Source of the DNA: Arthrobacter oryzae
GTDB taxonomy: Bacteria; Actinomycetota; Actinomycetes; Actinomycetales; Micrococcaceae
Assembly: GCF_030718995.1 (NCBI RefSeq)
Contig: NZ_CP132204.1
Location: 2,728,001 to 2,792,000 of the forward strand
DNA length: 64,000 nt
Direction of reading: 5' to 3'
Shown: piece after piece, positions 7,640 through 16,306 of the stretch
Layout of the letters: each line of letters starts with the position of its first letter
Numbering within the stretch: position 1 is the first letter of the stretch
Position numbers and translations under genes: made by a program
Notes under the pieces: generated by a model
Seen by the model: only the letters and a program-made list of their open reading frames with translations
Database searches by the model: none
What the model was told of the DNA's origin: nothing

Positions 7640-9514
7640 TCAGCTGTTGTGTTGCCGGCGGAAGACCTTCAGCTCCCAGGGGCGCAGCGATATGGCAGCG
7701 TGTGACCCTGCTCCGTCGACCGGATAGTTTCCCAGGATCAGCTCGGCCGGGTAGTGGCCCAGTTCCGGTTCATCCGCGCCGGCTTCGGTGTCACCCCAGC
7801 CGCCGCCGTCGAGCTCCACGGTCCGGTCTTCGCCGGAGAAGTTGCCCAAAACCAGCAGCTGGACGCCCGGCGTCGCGTCGGGTCCCGGCAGCGACCGCCG
7901 GAAGGCGTAGACGTGCTCATCGTCGGGCAGCAGCATGGTGAAATCGCCTTCCGCCACCACGGGCTCGGCGTGCCGCAGGGCGATGACCTGGCGGTAGAAG
8001 CTGAACACTGAGTCCGGATTGTCTTCCTGCTCCGCGGCGTTGATGTGGCTGGTGTTCGGGTTGACGGCAATCCACGGGGCGCCGGTGGTGAAGCCCCCGT
8101 GCCGGGTGGCGTCCCACTGCACCGGGGTGCGGGCATTGTCCCGGTTCAGGGGCGCCAGGGCGGCCAGGACGTCGGCGTCGGTGTGGCCCATGTGCGTGGT
8201 GGCCTCGCGGTGGTGGTTGAGTACCTCGATGTCGCGGTAGTCGCTGATGGCCCCGAAACTCATGTTCGTCATGCCAAGTTCCTCGCCCTGGTACACGTAC
8301 GGGGTGCCGCGGTGCAGGTGCAGGATGCCGGCCAGCATCTTGGCGGAGAGTTCGCGGTGCTGCCCGTCATCGCCAAAGCGGGACACGGCACGGGCCTGGT
8401 CGTGGTTGCCCCAGTAGAGGCTGTTCCAGCCGCGCTCAGCCAGTGCTTCCTGCCAGCGGCCGAGGGACTGCTTCAGGTCGGTAAGCCGGAGCTTCCTGGG
8501 CCGCCATTTGTTGCCGTCCTCCTGGTCCAGGGCCACGTGCTCGAACTGGAACACCATGTCCACCTCGCGCTGGGCGGGGTCCGTGAACAGGACTGCGTCC
8601 TCCACCGTGACGCCGGGCATCTCGCCTACGGTCAGCAGCGGCTTGTCCCGGCCGGCGAAGACCTCGAGGTGCATTTCGTGCAGGAACTCGTGGATCCGCG
8701 GTCCGGACATGAAGTGCGGGCTGCCGTCGCCGAACAGCATGCCGTCCGCCCGCGGCCCGTCCGGAAGTGCGGTGTCCTTGGAAATGAAGTTGATGACGTC
8801 CATCCGGAAGCCGTCCACACCGCGGTCCAGCCACCAGTTCATCATGTCGTAGACGGCGGCGCGGACCTCCGGGTTTTCCCAGTTCAGGTCCGGCTGCTTC
8901 CGGGAGAACAGGTGGAGGTAGTACTCCCCGGTTGCCTGGTCGAACTCCCAGGCCGGGCCGGAAAACGCCGAGCCCCAGTTGTTGGGTTCCGCGCCGGTGG
9001 CAGCTACCGGGCCCGTGGAGGCATCGGCGCCGGCTCCCGGGCTCTCGCGGGGCGGCCGCCACCAGTACCAGTCGCGCTTGGGGTTGTCCTTGGACGAACG
9101 CGATTCCACGAACCACGGGTGCTCGTCCGAAGTGTGGTTGACCACCAGGTCCATCACGAGTTTCATGCCCCGCGAGTGCAGCCCGTCGGTCAGTGCCTGC
9201 AGGTCGGCCAGGGTGCCGAAAATGGGGTCCACATCGCGGTAGTTGCTGATGTCGTAGCCGTTGTCGTCCTGCGGCGAGGTGTAGATGGGGGAAAGCCAGA
9301 CGACGTCGACGCCCAGCTTCTGGAGGTAGTCCAGCTTGCTGATGATGCCGGGAAGGTCGCCGATGCCGTCGCCGTCGGAGTCCGCGAAACTGCGCGGGTA
9401 GATCTGGTAGACCACCGCTTTGTGGAACCACCCGGGGTCCGTGGTCACCTCGTCGTCGTTGTCCTCGGCAGCGCTGACAGGGGGTTCCGTTGCGGGGTCC
9501 GCGTGGGTGGTCAT
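7640..9514 (-). CDS. GH13 alpha-glucosidase / oligo-1,6-glucosidase
   Basis: 624 aa cytoplasmic glycoside hydrolase of family 13 that releases glucose from malto- or isomalto-oligosaccharides. The TIM barrel carries DLVVNHTSDEHPW, nucleophile Asp239 in GFRMDV, acid/base Glu298 in TVGEMPG, and transition-state Asp372 in NHDQAR. QIYPRSFADSDGDGIGDLPG is the usual N-terminal hallmark. An Ala/Gly-rich stretch at about 158-177 looks like an inserted loop after WWRPPRE. The first 25 residues are acidic and variable. SD GAGGAG precedes the ATG. It is followed by the small proline-rich gene. Confidence 0.93.
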   Translation of the reverse strand: MTTHADPATEPPVSAAEDNDDEVTTDPGWFHKAVVYQIYPRSFADSDGDGIGDLPGIISKLDYLQKLGVDVVWLSPIYTSPQDDNGYDISNYRDVDPIFGTLADLQALTDGLHSRGMKLVMDLVVNHTSDEHPWFVESRSSKDNPKRDWYWWRPPRESPGAGADASTGPVAATGAEPNNWGSAFSGPAWEFDQATGEYYLHLFSRKQPDLNWENPEVRAAVYDMMNWWLDRGVDGFRMDVINFISKDTALPDGPRADGMLFGDGSPHFMSGPRIHEFLHEMHLEVFAGRDKPLLTVGEMPGVTVEDAVLFTDPAQREVDMVFQFEHVALDQEDGNKWRPRKLRLTDLKQSLGRWQEALAERGWNSLYWGNHDQARAVSRFGDDGQHRELSAKMLAGILHLHRGTPYVYQGEELGMTNMSFGAISDYRDIEVLNHHREATTHMGHTDADVLAALAPLNRDNARTPVQWDATRHGGFTTGAPWIAVNPNTSHINAAEQEDNPDSVFSFYRQVIALRHAEPVVAEGDFTMLLPDDEHVYAFRRSLPGPDATPGVQLLVLGNFSGEDRTVELDGGGWGDTEAGADEPELGHYPAELILGNYPVDGAGSHAAISLRPWELKVFRRQHNS

Positions 9515-9645
9515 GGCCTGGTCTCCTCAGTTGCTTGCGGCTGGTCTGATGGTGGGGCTCGGTTCGATTATTGTTCAGATCCGCCGGGCAGGAAAGGGCC
9601 CGTCCCGGCCGTGGAGGAACGGTGGCGGTGGAGTGCAGGGGGCGG

Positions 9646-10854
9646 CTAATTCCGTGCGGAGAGTGTTTTGTCGCGGTCCTCGAAGACTTCCTCGCCGGGG
9701 CCGGTGAAGGCGCGGGAGCGCTGGATTGCTTCGATGGAGCCGGTGAAGAGCTGGGAGTCCTGCGGACCGGCTGGCTGCCGGGACTCCGCAGCAGGCTGCC
9801 GGGACGTTCCCCGGGCGGGCGCGGGCTGCACGGGTTCCCAGCGCACGTGCGGCAGCGACTCCGGGTGGCCCTGCTGCAGGAAGGTGACCATGGCCTCGCG
9901 GATGAGGCAGCGCAGGTCGAACAGGGCGGCGCTGTCGGCTGCGCTCACCAGGATCCGCACCCGGACGTAGCCGTTGGTGGCATCCGTGATCTGCAGGATT
10001 CCCACGCGTTCATCCCAGAGTTCCGTTCCGTCGAGAACGGTCCGCAGTTCGCTGCGCATCTCCTCGATGGGCGCGCGCCAGTCGAGGTCGAACTCAACGG
10101 TGCCCATCACCTCGGACTGGCGGCGGGTCCAGTTCTCGAACGGCGTGGTGGTGAAGTAGGTGGAGGGCAGGATGAGCCGGCGGTCGTCCCAGATGTGGAC
10201 CACCACGTAGGTCAGGGTGATCTCCTCGATCCGGCCCCACTCTTTCTGCACCACCACCACGTCGTCCACGCGGATGGCGTCGGTGAAGGCCAGCTGCATG
10301 CCGGCGAACACGTTCACCAGCGACGTCTGGGCGGCGAGGCCTGCCACGATGGAGATCACGCCCGCGGAGGCCAGCAGCCCGGCGCCAAGCGCCTGGATCG
10401 CGGGGAAGGTCAGCATGACGCTGCCCACCGCAAGCACCACGACGAGGGCCACGGCGATCCGGCGGGCCAGGATCATCTGGGTCCGCAGGCGCCGGGCACG
10501 GCGGTTGTCTGCCACGTCCACGCTGTAGCGGCTGAGGACTAGGGCCTCCACGATCAGCAGCACCGCCACCGCGAGCCAGGCAAGGGAGGCCATGAGGGCA
10601 ATCAGCAGGAGATGGTCGACGGCGGCTCGCCACCCGCCGTCGTCCATGGTCAGCGCCAGTGCGATGCGGACGCCGATCAGGCAGAGGGCAAGGCGCAACG
10701 GAAGCCGGGCCACGCGGGAGGTGGCCTGGAGTTCGGGGCGGCGGCGGTTAAGCCGGAGCACCGTCTTGCGGATCAGCCAGGAGAGGACCAGTCCTGCCGC
10801 TACCGCGAGAGCCATGGCCAGGAAGGGCATTGCCGGGATGAGGAATTCTTGCAT
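9646..10854 (-). CDS. Mechanosensitive ion channel (MscS family)
   Basis: 402 aa membrane protein. Several hydrophobic helices in the first 200 residues are followed by the Ala/Gly-rich pore helix (QALGAGLLASAGVISIVAGLA) and the beta domain with DDVVVVQKEWGRIEEITLTY, all typical of MscS channels that open on hypo-osmotic shock. The last 70 residues are hydrophilic and variable. No clear SD is seen before the ATG. It is divergent from the lipoprotein at 11015 and follows the alpha-glucosidase on the same strand upstream of its promoter. Confidence 0.9.
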   Translation of the reverse strand: MQEFLIPAMPFLAMALAVAAGLVLSWLIRKTVLRLNRRRPELQATSRVARLPLRLALCLIGVRIALALTMDDGGWRAAVDHLLLIALMASLAWLAVAVLLIVEALVLSRYSVDVADNRRARRLRTQMILARRIAVALVVVLAVGSVMLTFPAIQALGAGLLASAGVISIVAGLAAQTSLVNVFAGMQLAFTDAIRVDDVVVVQKEWGRIEEITLTYVVVHIWDDRRLILPSTYFTTTPFENWTRRQSEVMGTVEFDLDWRAPIEEMRSELRTVLDGTELWDERVGILQITDATNGYVRVRILVSAADSAALFDLRCLIREAMVTFLQQGHPESLPHVRWEPVQPAPARGTSRQPAAESRQPAGPQDSQLFTGSIEAIQRSRAFTGPGEEVFEDRDKTLSARN

Positions 10855-11014
10855 TGGTTAAGCTCTATCAAGCTTCGGGGAAGGGCTGAAATCACGTCGG
10901 CCATCGGCGCACCGGTAACATTTGGACATCGATTGGATTTATTCCTTGGGCGGCGGCCCGTGCCAGTCCAGAATTGAGGAATTATTCGCGGTCTCATGAA
11001 ATTCAGGAGAACAG

Positions 11015-11743
11015 ATGCACCGCTCAGCACCCTCGGCCATCACAGTATCAGGGGCCATCTGCCTCGCGTTCCTGCTGTCAGCCTGCGGCCCGTCCGCCTC
11101 GTCACCGTCGACGAGTTCCCCGGACGCCACCGCCACCTCAACCCCTTCGCCCACCGCCACCTCCACAACTTCGGCTTCGGCCACCGCCTCGCCCTCGTCC
11201 TCAACCGAGGCGGGCTGGAAGTCCTACACCACGACGGACGGCCTGACCTTCGACTACCCGGAAGACTGGAAGATCACGGACAAGGCGGCAGATGCAGCAC
11301 CCGGGGGCGTGTTCCTGAACATCACGAACGCCAACGGCAAGAACCTGGCGGACCTCCGGACGAACATGGTCACCGGGGCCGAATGCACTGTGAAGCAGTC
11401 GTACGGCGTGTACGAAACGCAGCCCCTGCCGGCACTGGAACAAAACGGAACCGTACCCCGGTATGTTTTCGAGACCCGGACAGACACCACCGCCACCGAT
11501 CCGAAGCTCATGACCATGTTCGCGTACGGCATCACCGCGGCACCTGAACCCTCCGGAACGGAAGCGTGCCCCGTTTTCCACTTCTTCAACTGGCCGCCCA
11601 GCGGTGCGATGTTCGGCGGCGTCTACGATCCCTTTGACACCACTCCCGGTAATGAGATGCACGTGGATACTCCGGAGGTCTACATGGGCACGCAGGAGTA
11701 CAAGAACATCAAGAAGATGATCACCTCGTTGAAGCCCGCCTAG
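11015..11743 (+). CDS. Putative lipoprotein, paralogue of the next gene
   Basis: 242 aa. A signal peptide ends in lipobox LSAC (Cys24), then a Ser/Thr/Pro-rich wall-spanning stretch, then a folded domain of about 175 residues starting AGWKSYTTTDGLTFDYPEDW. The domain aligns well with that of the following gene (TFDYP-W-I, VTG-EC, FFNWPPSGAMFGG-YDP, KKMITSL). No known family recognised. SD AGGAGA precedes the ATG. It has its own terminator downstream. Confidence 0.85.
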   Translation: MHRSAPSAITVSGAICLAFLLSACGPSASSPSTSSPDATATSTPSPTATSTTSASATASPSSSTEAGWKSYTTTDGLTFDYPEDWKITDKAADAAPGGVFLNITNANGKNLADLRTNMVTGAECTVKQSYGVYETQPLPALEQNGTVPRYVFETRTDTTATDPKLMTMFAYGITAAPEPSGTEACPVFHFFNWPPSGAMFGGVYDPFDTTPGNEMHVDTPEVYMGTQEYKNIKKMITSLKPA

Positions 11744-11766
11744 ATATCCAGGGTTACGTCGCAAAG

Positions 11767-11804
11767 GTTGCGCACCGCGGACTGTCCGCGGTGCGCAACG
11801 TTTT
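11767..11804 (+). terminator. Intrinsic terminator with perfect 15-bp stem
   Basis: Arms 11767-11781 and 11785-11799 are perfectly complementary around a 3-nt loop and are followed by GTTTT. It sits 23 bp after the first lipoprotein gene and separates it from its paralogue. Confidence 0.85.
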
Positions 11805-11885
11805 GGCGGCAAATTCCTCCGCTGCCGGGCGAGTCGTTTCGGGACCGGGCCACAATGAAGTCCTCAGCTCTTTGGGGAGGATTGC

Positions 11886-12770
11886 ATGCGCCGATCAACG
11901 ATGCCCGGCTATGGATCATCTGAACCGGCACGACCCTGGGCAGCGGCGGCTGCCGCTGCCTGCCTTGCGGTACTCCTGGCAGCCTGCGGGTCGCCTCCCG
12001 CACCACCGGATGCGGGATCGGCGACTGCCAGTGCGTCCACCGCTTCGGACGGCGCCACGGCGGACGGAACGGCGACCGGAACGGCGGACGGAACAGCCTC
12101 TGACCCGGTGACCGGAACTGCCGTCCCGCCCAGCGCGACGGCGGGCGCCGCGCCGGGTGAACCGCCGCCGTCGGCCTCGTCCCCGAGCCGGCTGCCGTCG
12201 CCTACGGCGTCCGGCTGGAAGACGTTCACGACGCCGGACGGTGACCTGACGTTCGACTATCCGGGGGAGTGGACCATCAAGGATCCGCGCGGAAAATCAC
12301 CGCTCGGCGGAGCGTTCGCGGAGGTTGTGAACGCGGCAGGAAAGACGATGGCGGTCCTGGAGACCAGGATTGTGACCGGTTCGGAGTGCGTGCAGAAGTA
12401 CCCGTTTGCGGTGCTGGATTCCGAACCCATGGCCGGCCTGGCTGAGAAGGGCGTAGCGGACGACAATGCGCCGCGGTTCATGTTCGAGACGCGTGGGGAC
12501 GCCCTGGCCGCCGCCCGGACGGCTGAAACCATTGCGGCCTACGGCATCACGATGATCCCGGAGGAGGCCGGGACGCTGGCGTGTCCCATTTTCCTGCTGT
12601 TCCGCTGGCCGCCCAGCGGGGCGATGTTCGGCGCCGGTTATGACCCCGCAAACAATGCCACGCCGGGGAATCCGTCGCTGCCGTACTGGGAGAGGGCCAA
12701 GCTGTATGCGGAGACGGGAGAGTACCGGAACATCCGGCGGATGATCACCTCGCTGCGTCCCGCGCGGTAG
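11886..12770 (+). CDS. Putative lipoprotein, paralogue of the previous gene
   Basis: 294 aa. Lipobox LAAC (Cys34) follows an Ala-rich hydrophobic segment. Residues about 35-105 are a Thr/Ala/Gly/Pro linker with GTA-type repeats. The C-terminal domain (from SGWKTFTTPDGDLTFDYPGEW) matches the previous protein, including FRWPPSGAMFGAGYDP and RRMITSLRP. GGGGAGG precedes the ATG at 11886. The pair looks like a tandem duplication in which the linker has expanded. Likely a surface-anchored binding protein of unknown ligand. Confidence 0.85.
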   Translation: MRRSTMPGYGSSEPARPWAAAAAAACLAVLLAACGSPPAPPDAGSATASASTASDGATADGTATGTADGTASDPVTGTAVPPSATAGAAPGEPPPSASSPSRLPSPTASGWKTFTTPDGDLTFDYPGEWTIKDPRGKSPLGGAFAEVVNAAGKTMAVLETRIVTGSECVQKYPFAVLDSEPMAGLAEKGVADDNAPRFMFETRGDALAAARTAETIAAYGITMIPEEAGTLACPIFLLFRWPPSGAMFGAGYDPANNATPGNPSLPYWERAKLYAETGEYRNIRRMITSLRPAR

Positions 12771-12858
12771 CTGATGGCGCCTTAATCTGGCTCCTTGACT
12801 GGCCCAGTGCGCCCGCGCAGACTCGAATCAGGACGCAGTCCGATCTGTCGGAGTTCTG

Positions 12859-13725
12859 ATGTACGCACTGGGGAAGCAGCGGCTCGCGAGCGGTGCGCAG
12901 GCAATGGCATCCGCCCTGATGGCGGCGTGCGTGGCGGTGTGCGTAGCGCTGGTTGTCGTGCTGGGGCTGGCCGCGTGCACGCCGGTCCCGAATGGGCCCG
13001 GCCCGACTTTCACCGCCACGACAGCCACACCCACCACGCCGTTGTCCACCGGACAGCCGACTGTCACGTGGTCCACCGCGACCCGACCCCTTCCCGGTGA
13101 GAGCGGCCCTCAGGGCAGCAAGCCCGGCGCCGGCCCAACCCCCGCTGTTATCGAACGGGCCAGGCGTGCCAAGGAAATCCTGGAAACGTGCCTTCAGGGT
13201 GAGCTGACGTTCCGGCCGCCGTCGCCCATGCGGCAGGGCGAGACCAGGGAGTTCGTCCTGCACGTCACCCTGGGCGATCCCGGGGAGGGCCACGAGAAGA
13301 ACATCCCCGGACCCAATCCGGTGCAGACCCGTGAACCGATTGTGTGCGAGGAGATGCGGGCGGATCTGTCCGGCCCGGGCATGACCATTGAGCGGGCGGG
13401 AAATCCGAGCGGTGAGATGCTGGTGCCGGTGGAAGGCGTGGCGGAGTGGCGCTGGTGGATTACGCCCAAGGAGTCGGGGCGGAAGACCATGACCCTGCAA
13501 CTGTTCGCCACCGCGGAGGAGGGGCCGGACCTGAGCCTGGAGACGTTCCGGGAGGACATCCAGGTGGAGATTGAACTGGGCTATGTGCTGAATGCGCTCG
13601 TGAAGGACTGGGCGCAGCCGCTTGGCCTGACCATCCCGGTGCTGATCGGTGCCATTGGTGCCCTCCTCGTGTGGTCGCGGTCCAAGCGCCGCAAGGCCAA
13701 GCACGCCGCCAACACAACCCCTTGA
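12859..13725 (+). CDS. Lipoprotein-like protein with C-terminal membrane helix
   Basis: 288 aa. The N-terminal hydrophobic segment ends in GLAAC (Cys40), followed by a Thr/Pro-rich linker. A beta-rich outer domain follows (TREFVLHVTLG, EWRWWITPKESGRKTMTLQLFA). A second hydrophobic helix near residues 257-275 is followed by a basic tail (RSKRRKAKH). So it is either a lipoprotein with an extra anchor or a two-helix protein with both ends inside. GGAG lies 5 nt before the ATG at 12859; ATG 12904 is an alternative. Not related in sequence to the two lipoproteins before it. Confidence 0.78.
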   Translation: MYALGKQRLASGAQAMASALMAACVAVCVALVVVLGLAACTPVPNGPGPTFTATTATPTTPLSTGQPTVTWSTATRPLPGESGPQGSKPGAGPTPAVIERARRAKEILETCLQGELTFRPPSPMRQGETREFVLHVTLGDPGEGHEKNIPGPNPVQTREPIVCEEMRADLSGPGMTIERAGNPSGEMLVPVEGVAEWRWWITPKESGRKTMTLQLFATAEEGPDLSLETFREDIQVEIELGYVLNALVKDWAQPLGLTIPVLIGAIGALLVWSRSKRRKAKHAANTTP

Positions 13726-13743
13726 AACCCCGGGCCACCGCAC

Positions 13744-13749
13744 TACATT
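13744..13749 (+). promoter_or_regulatory. -10 box for leaderless acylphosphatase mRNA
   Basis: TACATT is followed by exactly 6 nt and then the ATG at 13756; no SD is present. Confidence 0.45.
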
Positions 13750-13755
13750 GGAACC

Positions 13756-14085
13756 ATGGCTCATGCAGCAGACCAGAACCCGGAACGGGACCCGGCCCAG
13801 GACGCAGGGCCGGACGTCCGCTTGCGCGCCCGGGTGGAGGGCGTGGTCCAGGCGGTGGGGTTCCGGTACTGGACCGTGCGGAAGGCTGAGGAACTCTCGT
13901 TGACCGGAACGGTGCGGAACGACGACGACGGTACGGTCGCCGTCGTCGTCGAAGGTCCGCAGGCGGTGGTGCTGGAGTTCCGCCGCTGGCTGTGGTCCAG
14001 TGACACGCCGGGGCGCGTGGATCACGTGGAGGAGTCGGTGTCGCCGGCGACCGGGGAGTTCAGCAGCTTCGACGTCGTGTATTGA
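13756..14085 (+). CDS. acyP: Acylphosphatase
   Basis: 109 aa enzyme hydrolysing carboxyl-phosphate bonds such as acetyl phosphate. The signature VEGVVQAVGFRYWT includes catalytic Arg37, and GTVRNDDDGTV contains catalytic Asn55; the ferredoxin-like alpha/beta sandwich is complete. It carries about 18 extra acidic residues at the N-terminus relative to the typical length of about 90. The gene converges on TerC with 55 bp between stops. Confidence 0.93.
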   Translation: MAHAADQNPERDPAQDAGPDVRLRARVEGVVQAVGFRYWTVRKAEELSLTGTVRNDDDGTVAVVVEGPQAVVLEFRRWLWSSDTPGRVDHVEESVSPATGEFSSFDVVY

Positions 14086-14140
14086 GCCGGACCGATGCCC
14101 TGCCGGACTCAACCCTCGGACCGCGCTCCGGCCGCCGCTG

Positions 14141-15337
14141 CTAGGAGCGGCCCTCCCGCTGCAGCGCCGCGTCGTGCTCGGCGTGGGCCTGCTTGAGCAG
14201 GTCCATGAACTCGGTCTCGTCGCGGATGAGCCGCTTGTACTTCTCGGGGAGCTTCCTGAGCTCGGCTTCCTCGCGCACCATCTTGTTGAAGATTTCCTCG
14301 CGCTCTGCGATGCCCGTCTCGTAGTTCAGGTCCACGTACTCCGTGGCGTGCCGCTTGGCGCCGGAGACCATGTTCTTCGCCTTGCCCTTGGGGCTGTAGA
14401 TCGAGGCGAGGACCGTGACCACCAGGACGCCGATAATCACGGACAGCGACAGGCCGGTGCTGATCTCGATGACGGTCACGTGTTCGCCGCCGTTGATGAA
14501 CGGCAGGTTGTTCTCGTGCAGTGCGTGCAGGATGAGCTTCACGCCGATGAAGCCGAGGATCGCGGCCAGGCCGTAGGAGAGGTAGATCAGGCGGTCCAGC
14601 AGTTCGTCGATGAGGAAGAACAGTTGGCGCAAGCCCATGAGGGAGAACGCGGTGGCGGTGAAGACGATGAAAACGTTCTGGGTGAGGCCGAAGATGGCGG
14701 GGATGGAGTCAAGGGCGAACAGGATGTCGGTTCCGCCGATGGCCACCATCACCAGGAGCATGGGGGTCAGGACGCGTTTGCCGTTTTCCACGGTGAAGAG
14801 CTTGTCGCCGTCGTAGTGCTGCGACGCCGGGAGGAACTTCCTGGCGAGCCGGACCACCAGACCTTCGGACTCGTCGTCGTGCGAATTGGGCCGGAGCAGG
14901 TTGCCGGCGGTGATCAGCAGGATGAGACCGAAGATGTAGAACACCCAGGCGAAGCTGTTGATCAGTGCAGCGCCGAGGAAGATGAAGCCGGTGCGGGCGA
15001 TCAGGGAAAAGACGATGCCGAACAGGAGCACTTTTTGCTGGTCGGCGCGCGGAACCTTGAAGCTGGCCATGATGATCAGGAACACGAATAGGTTGTCCAC
15101 GGACAGGGCCTTTTCGGTGACGTAGCCGGCGAAGTATTCCGTGCCCATGGTGGGGCCGCCGAACACCAGGACGCCGATTCCGAAGACCAGCGCGATTCCC
15201 ACGTAGATCGCTGACCACGTGGCCGATTCCCTGAGCTTCGGTGAGTGCGCCTTCCGGACGTGGAAAAAGAAGTCGAAGGCCAGCAGGCCCACGATGCCGA
15301 TGACGGTCAGAATCCATACGTAAAGGGGGACCTGCAT
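14141..15337 (-). CDS. TerC family integral membrane protein (Alx-like)
   Basis: 398 aa with eight or nine membrane helices. The family motifs FDFFFHVRKAHSP, FAGYVTEKALSVDNLFVF and GTDILFALDSIPAIFGLT are intact, with the conserved Asp residues thought to coordinate metal. Homologues export or buffer manganese and act in tellurium or alkaline stress. The C-terminal 70 residues are hydrophilic and charged and should be cytosolic. SD GGAAGG lies upstream of the ATG. The leader does not look like a yybP-ykoY manganese riboswitch. Confidence 0.92.
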   Translation of the reverse strand: MQVPLYVWILTVIGIVGLLAFDFFFHVRKAHSPKLRESATWSAIYVGIALVFGIGVLVFGGPTMGTEYFAGYVTEKALSVDNLFVFLIIMASFKVPRADQQKVLLFGIVFSLIARTGFIFLGAALINSFAWVFYIFGLILLITAGNLLRPNSHDDESEGLVVRLARKFLPASQHYDGDKLFTVENGKRVLTPMLLVMVAIGGTDILFALDSIPAIFGLTQNVFIVFTATAFSLMGLRQLFFLIDELLDRLIYLSYGLAAILGFIGVKLILHALHENNLPFINGGEHVTVIEISTGLSLSVIIGVLVVTVLASIYSPKGKAKNMVSGAKRHATEYVDLNYETGIAEREEIFNKMVREEAELRKLPEKYKRLIRDETEFMDLLKQAHAEHDAALQREGRS

Positions 15338-15401
15338 GCTGCGTGCCTTCCGGTCGGTGGGTTGCTATCAACCCTACCGGGCGGCGCTTACCGGGTGCCT
15401 G

Positions 15402-15743
15402 CTACTGGGCGGTGTCTGCCCAGCCGGTGCTGGACGGGCCGCCGTCGGCTCCGTCCTCGCACAACCTGAGGGCGACGTCGGCGGCCTGGGCAATTGCTGC
15501 GGCGGACGCCTCCTTGGACCCGGCGCTGCCGGTGCCTCCGCTGGTGCCCGCAGCGAGTCCGGCCGCGTAGCCCACCATGAGCGTGGTGATGGGCGCTGCA
15601 GCGTGCGTGACCGACCGTGAGGACTCGCCGGCCAGGTCGAGGATGAGTTCCCGGTCAAAATCGAGGTCCAGGAGCTGCAGGGCCTGCGCCAGCCGGTGGC
15701 TCCATTGGTCCAGGATCTGTGCTTCGTCTTCGGTGGCGGCCAT
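15402..15743 (-). CDS. DUF6457-like protein
   Basis: 113 aa. LDLDFDRELILDLAGESSRSVTHAAAP and TTLMVGYAAGLAAG match what I recall of DUF6457, a small actinobacterial helical domain often found beside or fused to molybdopterin-guanine dinucleotide enzymes (MobA). The start at 15743 (MAATEDEAQ) is chosen because TTAGGAGA lies just upstream. Its link to molybdenum cofactor handling would fit the YdeP-type enzyme in this window, but no moa/mob gene is adjacent. Confidence 0.65.
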   Translation of the reverse strand: MAATEDEAQILDQWSHRLAQALQLLDLDFDRELILDLAGESSRSVTHAAAPITTLMVGYAAGLAAGTSGGTGSAGSKEASAAAIAQAADVALRLCEDGADGGPSSTGWADTAQ

Positions 15744-15832
15744 GTTCTCTCCTAAGTCGTATGTACGGTCAGAAATAACGGCAGATGCCTTGAGGTTAGG
15801 CTGTAGCAAGAGCCGCTATCAAGGAGAATCCG

Positions 15833-16186
15833 ATGACTGATGTGACTATCCGCCATAATCCGGAGCGCGAGCGCTTTGAAGTGCTCGTGGCCGGCAATGT
15901 GATCGGCAAGGCCGCGTACAAAACGTACGACGCCGGCGACTCGCCGCAGCGGATTTTCTATCACACGGTGATCAACGAGGAATTCGGCGGCCAGGGCCTT
16001 GCCGGCAAGCTTGCCACTGCGGCCCTGGACGCGACGGTGGCCGACGGCCTGGCCATTGTGCCGGTGTGCCCGTACATCAAGAAGTTCCTGACCACGCATC
16101 CGGAGTACGCCGGCAGCACCGCCGCCATCACGCCGGCCCACCTTGAGTTCCTCAGCGGGGCGCTGGCTGCGCGGGCACGGGCTTAA
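15833..16186 (+). CDS. GNAT-like N-acetyltransferase (YjdJ type)
   Basis: 117 aa, the compact GNAT-related domain of the YjdJ/GTN10 kind. GGQGLAGKL is the acetyl-CoA pyrophosphate loop and VPVCPYIKKFLTTHPEY is the characteristic C-terminal block. SD AAGGAGA precedes the ATG. Acceptor unknown. It is divergent from the DUF6457-like gene, with start codons 89 bp apart. Confidence 0.88.
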   Translation: MTDVTIRHNPERERFEVLVAGNVIGKAAYKTYDAGDSPQRIFYHTVINEEFGGQGLAGKLATAALDATVADGLAIVPVCPYIKKFLTTHPEYAGSTAAITPAHLEFLSGALAARARA

Positions 16187-16248
16187 TCCGGGGCGTCATC
16201 AGGGCTCGGCTACCAGCCCGGCTGACCGGCCCGGGAAGAAACGAAGAA

Positions 16249-16276
16249 GCGCGCCGGTTAGCGGGGACCGGCGCGC
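16249..16276 (+). terminator. GC-rich hairpin after the acetyltransferase
   Basis: Perfect 10-bp arms 16249-16258 and 16267-16276 with an 8-nt loop; no T-run follows. It lies 62 bp after the stop and 30 bp before the next ATG. Either a U-less terminator or a 5' leader hairpin. Confidence 0.4.
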
Positions 16277-16306
16277 GCCAGCCAGAAGCGAAAGCTGAGG
16301 GATGAC

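Noticed and set aside
7640..9514. Alpha-glucosidase as part of the maltodextrin operon
   Set aside because: It is 50 kb away in opposite orientation and no AACGTT-type operator like those at 59758 and 59858 was seen upstream of it.
8045..9649. 534-codon plus-strand frame across the alpha-glucosidase
   Set aside because: Antisense shadow; composition is His/Val/Gly-rich with no domain, while the minus strand encodes a complete GH13 enzyme.
15338..15420. Manganese (yybP-ykoY) riboswitch before TerC
   Set aside because: The short leader lacks the conserved loop sequences and the required two-helix arrangement could not be drawn.
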